The notes beneath the pieces were generated by a model that saw only the letters and a program-made list of their open reading frames with translations, was not told the origin of the DNA and ran no database searches. The translations under genes were made by a program, and so were the position numbers. This document shows, one piece after another, positions 42,576 to 51,217 of a stretch of DNA of 64,000 nt. Source of the DNA: Alphaproteobacteria bacterium (GTDB lineage Bacteria; Pseudomonadota; Alphaproteobacteria; Micropepsales; Micropepsaceae); assembly GCA_020852655.1 (NCBI GenBank), contig JADZAI010000087.1:1-64000 (forward strand), read 5' to 3'. Position 1 is the first letter of the stretch. Each line of letters opens with the position of its first letter.

Positions 42576-43415
42576 GTGAATTACCGCCACGCGTTTCATG
42601 CCGGAAACCATGCGGACGTGCTGAAGCACGTCGCGCTGGTCGCGGCGGTCGACCATATGCTGCTGAAGTCCAAGCCGTTTTTCGTGCTCGACACCCATGC
42701 AGGGGCGGGGCGCTACGACCTTTCTTCCGCCGAGGCGCTGCGCTCGGGCGAATTTCGTCACGGCGCCGCCCGCATCCTGTCCGATTCCCGGCTGCCGGCG
42801 GTACTCACGCCCTACGCTGAGGCCGTCCGCGCCTGGAATCTGCCGGGCGCGCTCGTCACCTATCCGGGTTCACCCTTGCTGATTGCTGGCCGCCTGCGCG
42901 CCGACGATCGGCTGGTGGCCTGCGAACTTCATCCGGGCCAGGCGCAGCTCCTCGGCGCGGCGCTGCGCCCTTTTCCGCAGGCGCGCGTCGAGACACGGGA
43001 CGGTTATGCGGCCGCGAAGGCGCTCCTGCCGCCGCCCCAGCGGCGCGGCCTCGTTCTCATCGACCCGCCGTTCGAGCAGCCGTCGGAGTTCGCGGCGCTC
43101 ACGACACACCTGCTCGTCGCCTGCCGGCGCTGGTCAACGGGCCTTTTCCTCGTCTGGTACCCGATCAAGGACCGCCGTGCGGTCGATATGCTCCACGGCG
43201 CCGTCGTCGATGCCGGGCTGCGCGACGCGACCGCCTACGAACTCTTCGTGCGCGCACCGTCCGGCGATCCCGGTCTCGCCGGATCCGGCTTGCTTGCGAT
43301 CAATGCCAGCTACCCGCTCGATCGCATATTGGGGGAGGCGCTGCCTTATCTCGCCGACCGCCTCGCCCAAGGCCGCGGCGCTGCCTGGTGCAGCGAACGG
43401 CTAACGCCGGAATAG
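42576..43415 (+). CDS. rlmJ: 23S rRNA (adenine2030-N6)-methyltransferase
   Basis: The 279-residue methyltransferase modifies A2030 of 23S rRNA. It begins MNYRHAFHAGNHADVLKHVA (family hallmark), with FVLDTHAGAGRYDL for SAM, and the catalytic motif IV VLIDPPFEQPSEF. The start codon is GTG at 42576. Length matches the family. It is monocistronic as far as seen. Confidence 0.95.
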   Translation: MNYRHAFHAGNHADVLKHVALVAAVDHMLLKSKPFFVLDTHAGAGRYDLSSAEALRSGEFRHGAARILSDSRLPAVLTPYAEAVRAWNLPGALVTYPGSPLLIAGRLRADDRLVACELHPGQAQLLGAALRPFPQARVETRDGYAAAKALLPPPQRRGLVLIDPPFEQPSEFAALTTHLLVACRRWSTGLFLVWYPIKDRRAVDMLHGAVVDAGLRDATAYELFVRAPSGDPGLAGSGLLAINASYPLDRILGEALPYLADRLAQGRGAAWCSERLTPE

Positions 43416-43477
43416 GCGACCGGCTGCCGCTCATATCGTGCGTTGCATCGCCGCCATGTTCTCTTAAGGTCGACTCC

Positions 43478-44329
43478 ATGCCCCAAGTCGTCATTCATCC
43501 GGATGTTCCGCTGAATGTCGTGATTCTGAGTCATGGGGAGCGTCATCTCGCGCCGTCGTATTTCGAGCGCGGCTGGCTCATCTGCCTGAAGGATGTCCGC
43601 ATAGAGGCCGACTTCCGCTTTCTCTCCGCGATCAGGCTGCCGCGCGACGTGCGCCGCGGCCATGTGAAATTCATGCTGACGCACGAAGACCACGCCGCCT
43701 TCGACGGCAAGCGCAAGGAGACTTGGGCGCTGTTCCGCCAGCGCGTCTTCGACCAGCGCATGAGCGACTATTTCCGGTTCGTCGATCAGGTTCGGTCGGT
43801 GAACGAACAGCTCCACACGATCGCGAGCACCTATTTCCCGCGCTATCGTTTCCAGCGGAAGCGTGTCTGCTGGAAATTCGAGGAAATCCCCGAAGGCCAG
43901 AATTTGCATATCGACAATATCGACGGCTGCGAGCGGCAGGGCCAGCTCCGCGTCTTCACCAATCTGTCGACGGGCCTGCGCAAATGGAGCATGGCGCAGC
44001 ATCTGTCCGTCTATGCCCGGCGCCACTACGCCTCCGCGGGCCTCGACCGCTTCGTGCGGCAGCCCTTCGCGTTCAACAACGCCCTGACCGAGGCCGCCTT
44101 CGGCTACAGCCATCAGAGCGTTCCCGACCCGCGGCACCTCGTGGATTTCGAGCCCGGCGAGGTTTGGATCGTGAACTCCGCCGTCGTCGCCCACCAGGTG
44201 CGCTACGGCACGCTGCTGGCGCTCGATCTCCTGGAGTTTCCCTACGAGGACTACGAAGACCCCTCGCGCGCGCTCCCGGCCATCCTCGCCGACCTTGAGG
44301 CGGCCTGTGGCCGCCAGGCGGCGGTGTAG
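43478..44329 (+). CDS. Kdo hydroxylase-like protein, putative Fe(II)-dependent oxygenase
   Basis: The 283-residue protein has a Kdo-hydroxylase-like pattern, with a 2-His-1-carboxylate facial triad of His144-x-Asp146 (NLHIDNID) and His239 (AHQVRYG) plus Arg242. The segment LRVFTNLSTGLRKWSMAQHL resembles the RVF.N..P..R.W.VGE stretch of KdoO/Kdo3 dioxygenases. PRYRFQRKRVCWKFEEI precedes the triad. The family hydroxylates Kdo in lipid A; the substrate here is not proven. It faces a paralogue (44333-45205) with stops 3 bases apart. Confidence 0.7.
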   Translation: MPQVVIHPDVPLNVVILSHGERHLAPSYFERGWLICLKDVRIEADFRFLSAIRLPRDVRRGHVKFMLTHEDHAAFDGKRKETWALFRQRVFDQRMSDYFRFVDQVRSVNEQLHTIASTYFPRYRFQRKRVCWKFEEIPEGQNLHIDNIDGCERQGQLRVFTNLSTGLRKWSMAQHLSVYARRHYASAGLDRFVRQPFAFNNALTEAAFGYSHQSVPDPRHLVDFEPGEVWIVNSAVVAHQVRYGTLLALDLLEFPYEDYEDPSRALPAILADLEAACGRQAAV

Positions 44330-44332
44330 CCG

Positions 44333-45205
44333 CTATTCCGGGTTCGGCGTCGCCTTGCGCCGCTCGGCGTGGAAGCGCTCGACCAGCGTGGGGAGATAGC
44401 GCTCCTTGTTGAGCAGATCGTCCTGCTCGAACATGAAGACGGCGTCGAGCAGCCGCCGACCGTAAATTACCTCGTGCGCGGTCACGTTCGGATAGACGAA
44501 CCAGACCTCGCCGGGCCGGAAGGCGATGCTGTGGCGCGGCCAGGGCCGCGCGCCGCTTTCGAAGCGGTCACCGAACGCGGCCTGCGTCATGGCCCGGGTG
44601 AAGGCGCGCGGATGACCACCCTCCAGCTTCGCCGCGCCGGCCTCGTCGTAGAAATCGCGGACGACCTCCTCCAGGCTCTGTCCGACGTGCCAGATGCGCG
44701 GGAAATTATCCATGTTCACGAAGGCGCGGACCTGCGTGCTGATATCGGCGTGCTGCGGGCTGTCGAAATGCAGGTTGATCGCCAGCATCTCGGTCAGATT
44801 GTAGATGCACAGGCGCTTTGTGTAGCGATAGCGCGGGAAGAGCCCGTCGACGAGCCGGATGAGCTCGGCATTGGCGGCGGCGACGGCGGCCTCGAACTCC
44901 GCGACCTTGGCCTCGTCGTTGTTCAGGATCTGCCGCACCTCGCCCCACTCGCGCTCGCGCGGCGCATCGAGATGGTTCAGGCCGGCACTGTGCAGCCGCA
45001 GTTTCTTCGTGCCGTTGGGAAAGGACGTATTGGCGATCACCTTGCGCCCGGCATCGAAGCGGTAGTTCGACAGGACGATAACCTCGCCCCGCTCGTACCA
45101 GTCCATCAGTTCGGTCTGACGCTCGGGCGTGCCGTTGAAATAGAGATTGTAGTCGACGATGCGGATATTGTCCCGGATCCGCGGATTTCTGACGATTTTC
45201 GGCAT
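44333..45205 (-). CDS. Kdo hydroxylase-like protein (convergent paralogue)
   Basis: The 290-residue protein shares the plan of its convergent neighbour: LFPRYRYTKRLCIYNLTEM, the triad His146-x-Asp148 (NLHFDSPQHAD) and His244 with Arg250 (AHEVIYGRRLL), and RAFVNMDNFPRIWHVGQSLEE, which is closer to the Kdo-hydroxylase pattern R.WHVGE. The start at 45205 is chosen over a TTG at 45277. The two proteins are clearly diverged. Whether they act on Kdo or another substrate is unknown. Confidence 0.7.
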   Translation of the reverse strand: MPKIVRNPRIRDNIRIVDYNLYFNGTPERQTELMDWYERGEVIVLSNYRFDAGRKVIANTSFPNGTKKLRLHSAGLNHLDAPREREWGEVRQILNNDEAKVAEFEAAVAAANAELIRLVDGLFPRYRYTKRLCIYNLTEMLAINLHFDSPQHADISTQVRAFVNMDNFPRIWHVGQSLEEVVRDFYDEAGAAKLEGGHPRAFTRAMTQAAFGDRFESGARPWPRHSIAFRPGEVWFVYPNVTAHEVIYGRRLLDAVFMFEQDDLLNKERYLPTLVERFHAERRKATPNPE

Positions 45206-45363
45206 GATGGACGCATCCGGAACGGACAGGGACCCTTGGGGCGCGCCGACGATGACGGAATCCGCGGGAGCGCTCAACCCGGGCGCAGTCGCCGCTTGCC
45301 TCAGGGCGGCGCATCGCTTATGTGACCCGCCTTCCGCAGGGGGCCCGCCCCCGTCGCGGCCGC

Positions 45364-45453
45364 GGACAGGTGGCCGAGTGGTTTAAGGTACCGCACTCGA
45401 AATGCGGCGAGGGTGCAAGCTCTCCGTGAGTTCGAATCTCACCCTGTCCGCCA
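45364..45453 (+). tRNA. tRNA-Ser (anticodon CGA)
   Basis: GGACAGG (45364-45370) pairs with CCTGTCC (45443-45449), followed by G and encoded CCA (45451-45453). The anticodon arm CCGCA-CTCGAAA-TGCGG gives anticodon CGA, read as Ser. A long variable arm (GAGGGTGCAAGCTCTC) is typical of tRNA-Ser. The T arm has GTTCGAATC. An accessory region begins immediately downstream. Confidence 0.97.
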
Positions 45454-45525
45454 TTTCGATAAATACACTTGAAAATCAATCACTTACGTCAAACTAAAGG
45501 CGATCGTATACCGACAGAGATCCCG

Positions 45526-45795
45526 TCTTGTATACTGATCGGCCTCGTCTCGCATGTGGTGAGCGACACCGAGTTGCCCGGGAAAGCCCGCGCGATCGCC
45601 GCGGAGATAGCAGCGAATGCGCCGCTGGCCGTGCAGTCCTCGAAGCGCATGATGCGGATGAGCGCGAACGAGACGTTCGACACGCATGTCCAGCACGTCT
45701 TCCTGCAACATCAGACGCTTCGGAAATCGGCCGATGCGAGGGAAGGCATGCTGTCCTTCCTTGAAAAGCGCAAGCCGAACTTCGAAGGGCGCTGA
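45526..45795 (+). pseudogene. C-terminal fragment of an enoyl-CoA hydratase
   Basis: The readable protein part IGLVSHVVSDTELPGKARAI, AAEIAANAPLAVQSSKRMMR, and LQHQTLRKSADAREGMLSFL then EKRKPNFEGR is the C-terminal helical end of the crotonase family, which binds the CoA of the adjacent subunit. The catalytic core is missing. It starts about 70 bases after tRNA-Ser, and no intact start is seen at the domain edge. It is probably a relic of integration or deletion at the tRNA. Confidence 0.75.
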
Positions 45796-45925
45796 GTCCC
45801 GGCGCGGGCCGATCTGCCGATCGGTCGAAGCGCGTCCGTCGGCGGGAGGTTTTGATATGCGTCAATGACTGCGCATCCTGGTACGCAGACCGTTGGCCTC
45901 CTCGGAAAATTATGGGGGTCTTCGT

Positions 45926-47740
45926 ATGTCTCATCGCGCCGCGAGCGTCGACGCTCCTCCCCTGGAATTCGACATTGAGGCCTTGCGTGCGAGATACGCA
46001 GAGGAACGGGACAAGCGGCGTCGGCCGGACGGCAACGCGCAATACGTCGAGGTGACGGGCGATTTCAGCCACTATGTCGACGACCCCTATGTCGAGCCCG
46101 GGTTTTCGCGCGCGGGGATGGCCGAGGAGGTCGAGGTGCTCATCCTCGGGGGCGGATTTGCCGGGCTATCGGCAGGTGCCCAGCTCGTCATGGCCGGCTT
46201 CAAGGACATTCGAATTGTCGAGAAGGGCGGTGACTTCGGCGGCGTATGGTACTGGAACCGCTATCCGGGCGCGCAGTGCGATACCGACGCCTATGTGTAT
46301 CTCCCGCTTCTCGAGGAGACGGGGTATCTGCCGACCCAGAAGTATATTTTCGGCGACGAGATTCAGGGTCACGCACAGCGCATCGGCAGGACGTTCGGCC
46401 TGTACGAGCGGGCGCTGTTCCAAACCCAGGTCAAGGAGATGCGCTGGATCGAGGCCGAGTCGAAATGGCTCGTCAGCACTGATCGGGGTGACGCCATCAA
46501 AGCGCATTTCGTGATCCAGACCGTGGGCGTGCTCGATCGGCCGAAGCTCCCTGGAATTCCCGGCATAAATGGCTTTCGGGGCCACACCTTCCATACCAGC
46601 CGCTGGGACTACGGCTACACGGGCGGCGACATCCACGGGAATCTAAGCAAGCTCGCCGACAAGCGAGTCGCCGTGATCGGCACGGGATGCAGCGCTATTC
46701 AGTGCGTTCCCCATGTCGGAGAGGCCGCCAAGCATCTCTACGTCTTTCAACGGACACCGTCCTCGATCGACCTTCGTAACAACTCCTACACAGATCCGAC
46801 ATGGGCGAAATCGCTTGCCCCCGGATGGCATCAGCGCCGGCGCGAGAATTTCGTCGCCCTGACGTCGGGCATTCCCCAGCCTGAAGACCTGGTCAACGAC
46901 GGCTGGACCGAAGCGGTTCGCAATGTCGGCGGCTTCTTTGCCATCTCCGGCGAGACGAACCTGTCAGCCGACCAGATCGCGCGACAGGTCGAGATCGCCG
47001 ATTTCCGCAAGATGAATCAGTTGCGAGCGCGGATCGATGAGATCGTGAAGGACAGGAAGACAGCCGAGGCGCTCAAGCCGTGGTATCGGCAGTTCTGCAA
47101 GCGGCCCACCTTCAGCGACAATTATCTTCCGACGTTCAATCGCCCGAATGTCACGCTGGTCGATACGAAGGGCAGGGGCGTCGATCGCATTACCGAGACT
47201 GCGGTGGTGTTCGACGATGTCGCTTATGACGTGGATTGTATCGTGTTCGCGACGGGCTTCGAGGTCGGCACCAGCCTTGCGCGGCGCACCGGTTCTCAAA
47301 CGATTGGCCGCGACGGCAAGTCGCTGTCGCAGGAGTGGGCGCATGGGATGCGCACCCTTCATGGGTTTTACACCCATGACTTTCCCAATCTCTTCCAGAT
47401 GGGCCTCGGCCAGAACGGCGTCTCCTATGTGTTCACCTACCCGATCGATGAACAGGCGAAGCACATCGCTGCCGTCATAGGAGAGATTCGCAGGCGTCGC
47501 GCAAATCGCTTTGAGCCGACAGCCCAAGCCGAAGCCGAATGGGTCAAGACAATCCGAAGCATGTCAGGTCCGACACGCGAGTTTCAGCGCGACTGCACGC
47601 CGGGTTACTACAACAACGAAGGCAAGCGCGATGAACTCGGAGGTGTCATCGACGAGGCCTTTGGCGGCGGGCCGCAGGAATTCTTCGCCCTTGTGAACAA
47701 GTGGCGGGCCGACGGTATGCCCGGTCTGGCGATCAGCTAG
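45926..47740 (+). CDS. Flavin-dependent Baeyer-Villiger-type monooxygenase
   Basis: The 604-residue NADPH/FAD enzyme has the first Rossmann motif VLILGGGFAGLSAGAQL, then GGDFGGVWYWNRYPGAQCDT, and the Baeyer-Villiger fingerprint FRGHTFHTSRWDYGYTGGD (FxGxxxHTxxW[PD]). The second Rossmann motif is VAVIGTGCSAIQCVPHVG. The C-terminal motif CIVFATGFEVG is also kept. It resembles cyclopentadecanone/steroid monooxygenases. The ATG at 45926 is preferred over an upstream TTG. It converts ketones to esters in the family; the substrate is unknown. Confidence 0.93.
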   Translation: MSHRAASVDAPPLEFDIEALRARYAEERDKRRRPDGNAQYVEVTGDFSHYVDDPYVEPGFSRAGMAEEVEVLILGGGFAGLSAGAQLVMAGFKDIRIVEKGGDFGGVWYWNRYPGAQCDTDAYVYLPLLEETGYLPTQKYIFGDEIQGHAQRIGRTFGLYERALFQTQVKEMRWIEAESKWLVSTDRGDAIKAHFVIQTVGVLDRPKLPGIPGINGFRGHTFHTSRWDYGYTGGDIHGNLSKLADKRVAVIGTGCSAIQCVPHVGEAAKHLYVFQRTPSSIDLRNNSYTDPTWAKSLAPGWHQRRRENFVALTSGIPQPEDLVNDGWTEAVRNVGGFFAISGETNLSADQIARQVEIADFRKMNQLRARIDEIVKDRKTAEALKPWYRQFCKRPTFSDNYLPTFNRPNVTLVDTKGRGVDRITETAVVFDDVAYDVDCIVFATGFEVGTSLARRTGSQTIGRDGKSLSQEWAHGMRTLHGFYTHDFPNLFQMGLGQNGVSYVFTYPIDEQAKHIAAVIGEIRRRRANRFEPTAQAEAEWVKTIRSMSGPTREFQRDCTPGYYNNEGKRDELGGVIDEAFGGGPQEFFALVNKWRADGMPGLAIS

Positions 47741-47741
47741 A

Positions 47742-48437
47742 CTAGCGTGCCGCTTCCATGGACAGGCGCCGCACGAGGGTCAGGTCCCGCTCCGTTTCCG
47801 TCAGAAGCTTCTCAAGTCGCGCCTTTGCCTTGGGAGCGGCATGGGCGAGCAGGGCGACGCTCATGCCGTATCGGAGTTCCTGCTCGGCGCGATCGATGGA
47901 AATGTGGTCCGCCACCCATTCCACCCACACCCCGTTGAACAGCCGCGCGAGCAAAACGGCCAGGGCGCCGGAGTCCGTGGTGCTTCTGAGAATTTCCTCC
48001 GAGATCGCCCGATCCGCGGCGGCGCGCCAAACGTTGATCCGGGGCTTTTCATAGGCAAACCGGACGGAATCGTCATTGATCCCGAGAATGACGCCGAGAG
48101 CGGATCTGAAGTAATGGGGATCGTCCCGGTACCACTTTGCCGCGAGGCCAACGAGATCCATCAGATAGTTGATGGCGTTGGGCGACTTGAGCAGCATCGC
48201 CTGTTGGCGGAACTTCTCCTGTTCTTGATTGAACAGATCAAGAAATATCCGCGTCCGGGTTCCAAACAGATTGTAAACGGTCGCAGGACTCGTCTGCGCC
48301 CGTTCAGCAATGGCATTCACGGAAACGGCTTCGACCGTGAATTGATGGAGGAGGGCGGCGGTGGCGTCGATGATCCTTTGCCGACGATCATTCTTGGCCT
48401 GTTTCCTTGCAGACTCCCTTGGCTGGGGGGGTGCCAC
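47742..48437 (-). CDS. TetR family transcriptional regulator
   Basis: The 231-residue regulator has an N-terminal helix-turn-helix, RRQRIIDATAALLHQFTVEA, then VSVNAIAERAQTSPATVYNL and FGTRTRIFLDLF, the typical TetR pattern. The C-terminal ligand domain is helical. The GTG at 48437 has GGAGAG 7 bases upstream; a frame is open to 48542. It lies downstream of the TonB receptor gene on the same strand and is convergent with the monooxygenase. Confidence 0.92.
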   Translation of the reverse strand: MAPPQPRESARKQAKNDRRQRIIDATAALLHQFTVEAVSVNAIAERAQTSPATVYNLFGTRTRIFLDLFNQEQEKFRQQAMLLKSPNAINYLMDLVGLAAKWYRDDPHYFRSALGVILGINDDSVRFAYEKPRINVWRAAADRAISEEILRSTTDSGALAVLLARLFNGVWVEWVADHISIDRAEQELRYGMSVALLAHAAPKAKARLEKLLTETERDLTLVRRLSMEAAR

Positions 48438-48555
48438 CCTGGGTCTCTCCGAGCATAAATGGAACGAGCAACTGGTATGAGATGGCCCACACCACATCAA
48501 GCCCGAAAAGCCGCGCAGGAGAAGGGCGATTGTCCACGACAACCGCCCTCTGCGG

Positions 48556-51069
48556 TCACTGGAAGTTATAGCCGATCGAAATGCCGAAGGTTGCCGGCAT
48601 GCCGACCGAGCGGATCACCGTATCGTTGATACGGAACGAGCTGAGCCAATAGAACTCGTCCGTGACGTTGCGGCCCCAAACGGTGAACCGCCAGCTCTCG
48701 TTCTCGACACCCATCCGCAGATCGAGCGTGGTGAAGGACGGGATGTCGTTTTCCGGATAATCGCCGAATCCGCCGCTCCGTTTATCCTGGAACGAGAGAT
48801 TGCCGCCAACAAAGCCGTACCATTCGTCCGAGACGGCAAACTCATATTGCGCGTCGACGGTTACCTGCCATTCCGGAATCTGCGGGAAGGGGTCGCCGGA
48901 ACGGTCTGAAATGATGCCGCGACCGTCGAGGCCGACATACTCATCGATCTCCGTCTTGTTGTAGCTGACCGTCGGTGCGATCCGCAGACCCTCGAACGGC
49001 CGCAGGACAGCGGAAAGCTCGAAGCCCTGGACATGCGACTTGGGTATGTTCACCAGCCTCGCCAGCGGACCGAAGATCGGGTCGATGAAGGCGCCTGTGA
49101 TCTGCTTGTCCTTGTAGTCGTAGTAGAACACGGCACCGTTCAGGTCGAGCATGCCGTCAAAGAAGCTGCCTTTCATGCCGATTTCGTAGGCGAGCACGCT
49201 TTCCTGGGTAACCGGCAGCATTTGGGGGGCGCTGGTATGCGACAGGGTGGGATAGCTTCCCGATTTGTAGCCCTCGCTCACATTCGCATAGAGCAGGACG
49301 TCAGGGGTTGCCTTCCAGTTCAACCCGACGCGCCAGGAGACGTTGTTCTCCTTCAGTGAGGCGCGAAGCTCACCGAAGCTCAGGTTCGAAATCTCGTCCA
49401 GGTTCTTGATCGTCAGCTCCTTCGGCAGCGTGGAAAAGTCGAAGCCGGGGCTGAAGCCGAAGGTGTAGCAGTCCCCCGGATTGAGATCCTCGTGGTTGGG
49501 CGAATAGGGGTTGCCCGTGAGGAACAGGGCTTGCAGGACTTCGAAGACCGCCGCCGCACGGCCATCGCCAACATCCCTGCCGCACCCGCTATAGTCGCGC
49601 TTGTTTTCCGTATAGCGAATGCCGGCCTGGAGGGTCAGAGACTCGAGGATGGGATATTCCGCATTCGCGAAGACCGCTTCCGTTTCGACGGACTGGTCGG
49701 AAAGATCGTGGTTCAGGCCGAAATTGGTCTCGAAGAGGCCCGCTGAGGTCGGCAGACCGGGCAGTATCCCAAGCGTGTTTGCCGCCAGGGACTGGCGGAA
49801 CTGCTGGGTAAACTGATCGAAGATCTTGTCCTTCTCGTAGTTGGCGCCGAGCATCCAGGTGCCCTTTCCGCCGAACGACCCGGCGAGGCGCAGCTCCTGA
49901 TACCAGGTCTTGATGTCGCCCACCTGAAGCGAGTGGTAGTTCTCGAACGCCGATCCATCCTGTTCGAGCGGCTCGTCGCGCTGATACTCCTGATAGGAGG
50001 TGAGGGACGAAAGGGTGAGGTCGTCGTTGAACTTGTAATCGATGCGCAGCGACGTGAACAAAAACCAGTTGTCCCGCCGGAAATCCTGCTCCGGATTCCA
50101 GTCGGCCGAATTCGCCTTGTTCTTCGCCTTCTGGTCGCAGAACGCGGGTGATGGCGCGAGGGTAAGCGAGCCCAGGACGAGCGGATTGTTCGGGTCGCAA
50201 TTGGTGTTCGGCCGGAAGCCGGCATAATCGCCGCGCGGCCCTAGGCCCGGAGCGCCGTTGTATGGGCCGAAGTCGCTGTAGAGTGCCCAGAATTGCGGCG
50301 CCGGCGTTTCGCCGCGATCGCGCCATCCGCTGACGTCGAAGCGGACGGTGAGACGCTCGGTCGGAGTCCAGTCGAGCGCCACGCGCGCGTCCAGGAAATC
50401 CTTGCGTCCGAAGCGGTCGCTTGGCCGCGTGTAGCTGTGCTGCCAGCCGTCCGCTCGATTGGCCCGCAGCGCAATGCGGGCCAGCAGAGTGTCCGTTATC
50501 GGTCCACTGACACTCCCTTCGAAGTCGATGGTATTGAACGAGCCGTACTCGACGCGCGCCTGGGCTTCCAGGGAGTCGGTCGGACGGGCAGCGATGAAAT
50601 TGAGCAGACCGCCCGTCGAGTTCTGACCATACAGTGTCCCCTGCGGCCCCTTGAGGACCTCGAGCCGCTCAAGATCGAGCTGCACGCCCAGCGTTTCAGC
50701 CGGAAACGGTATGGGCACTTCATTCAGGTAGGTCGTCACGGTCGGGCTGGCCGACAGTGTGCTTTCCTGGAAGCCGATTCCGCGAATCGTGTAGATCGGC
50801 GTTCCGTATAGCGACGGATTGAACGAGAAACCCGGCACCGCCTTTGCGAGTTCGGTCGGGTTCGTAATGCCTGCCTCCTTCAGCGCATTGGAAGACAGGG
50901 CCTGGATCGACATCCCGACATCGGTGATGGCCTGCTGGCGTTTTTGCGCGGTGACGACGACCGTTTCGCCGTCGCGGGAATCCGGTTCTTCGGATTGCGC
51001 AAGCGCCGCAGAGCTTGCCGATAGCGCGATCGCGCTGACGCCGTGGAGCAATAGCTTGGATAGATTCAT
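48556..51069 (-). CDS. TonB-dependent outer membrane receptor
   Basis: The 837-residue receptor has a signal peptide (about residues 1-24, ending SSAALAQ). A TonB box-like ETVVVTAQKRQQAITDVG follows, then the plug IRGIGFQESTLSASPTVTTY and YGQNSTGGLLNFIAARPT. A long 22-strand barrel ends MPATFGISIGYNFQ. Aromatic C-terminal Phe-Gln is typical. It lacks a FecA-type N-terminal signalling domain. GAGGAG precedes the ATG. It likely imports a hydrophobic substrate used by the neighbouring enzymes. Confidence 0.95.
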   Translation of the reverse strand: MNLSKLLLHGVSAIALSASSAALAQSEEPDSRDGETVVVTAQKRQQAITDVGMSIQALSSNALKEAGITNPTELAKAVPGFSFNPSLYGTPIYTIRGIGFQESTLSASPTVTTYLNEVPIPFPAETLGVQLDLERLEVLKGPQGTLYGQNSTGGLLNFIAARPTDSLEAQARVEYGSFNTIDFEGSVSGPITDTLLARIALRANRADGWQHSYTRPSDRFGRKDFLDARVALDWTPTERLTVRFDVSGWRDRGETPAPQFWALYSDFGPYNGAPGLGPRGDYAGFRPNTNCDPNNPLVLGSLTLAPSPAFCDQKAKNKANSADWNPEQDFRRDNWFLFTSLRIDYKFNDDLTLSSLTSYQEYQRDEPLEQDGSAFENYHSLQVGDIKTWYQELRLAGSFGGKGTWMLGANYEKDKIFDQFTQQFRQSLAANTLGILPGLPTSAGLFETNFGLNHDLSDQSVETEAVFANAEYPILESLTLQAGIRYTENKRDYSGCGRDVGDGRAAAVFEVLQALFLTGNPYSPNHEDLNPGDCYTFGFSPGFDFSTLPKELTIKNLDEISNLSFGELRASLKENNVSWRVGLNWKATPDVLLYANVSEGYKSGSYPTLSHTSAPQMLPVTQESVLAYEIGMKGSFFDGMLDLNGAVFYYDYKDKQITGAFIDPIFGPLARLVNIPKSHVQGFELSAVLRPFEGLRIAPTVSYNKTEIDEYVGLDGRGIISDRSGDPFPQIPEWQVTVDAQYEFAVSDEWYGFVGGNLSFQDKRSGGFGDYPENDIPSFTTLDLRMGVENESWRFTVWGRNVTDEFYWLSSFRINDTVIRSVGMPATFGISIGYNFQ

Positions 51070-51151
51070 CTCGGACTCCTCCCTCACGAATTTCGCACTG
51101 GCGCTTTCCCTGAGCCGCGCCCCGTCTTGCGGGGCACTTGCTTGTAATCTG

Positions 51152-51176
51152 TAGAGTACGTTAGAGTACGCTCTAG
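51152..51176. promoter_or_regulatory. Candidate TetR operator in the divergent promoter region
   Basis: TAGAGTACG is repeated directly at 51152-51160 and 51162-51170, and TAGAG-TACG-CTCTA (51162-51175) is an inverted repeat. It lies between the divergent TonB receptor and acyl-CoA dehydrogenase genes and is a likely site for the local TetR protein. Confidence 0.5.
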
Positions 51177-51217
51177 TTAGAAATCAAGAGCGATGCTTCG
51201 ACGCCAAAGGAGAAAAC

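Noticed and set aside
45857-45876. ATGCG...CGCAT inverted repeat ahead of the monooxygenase
   Set aside because: The half-sites are only 5 bases and do not match the operator proposed for the cluster, so it is not reported as a site.
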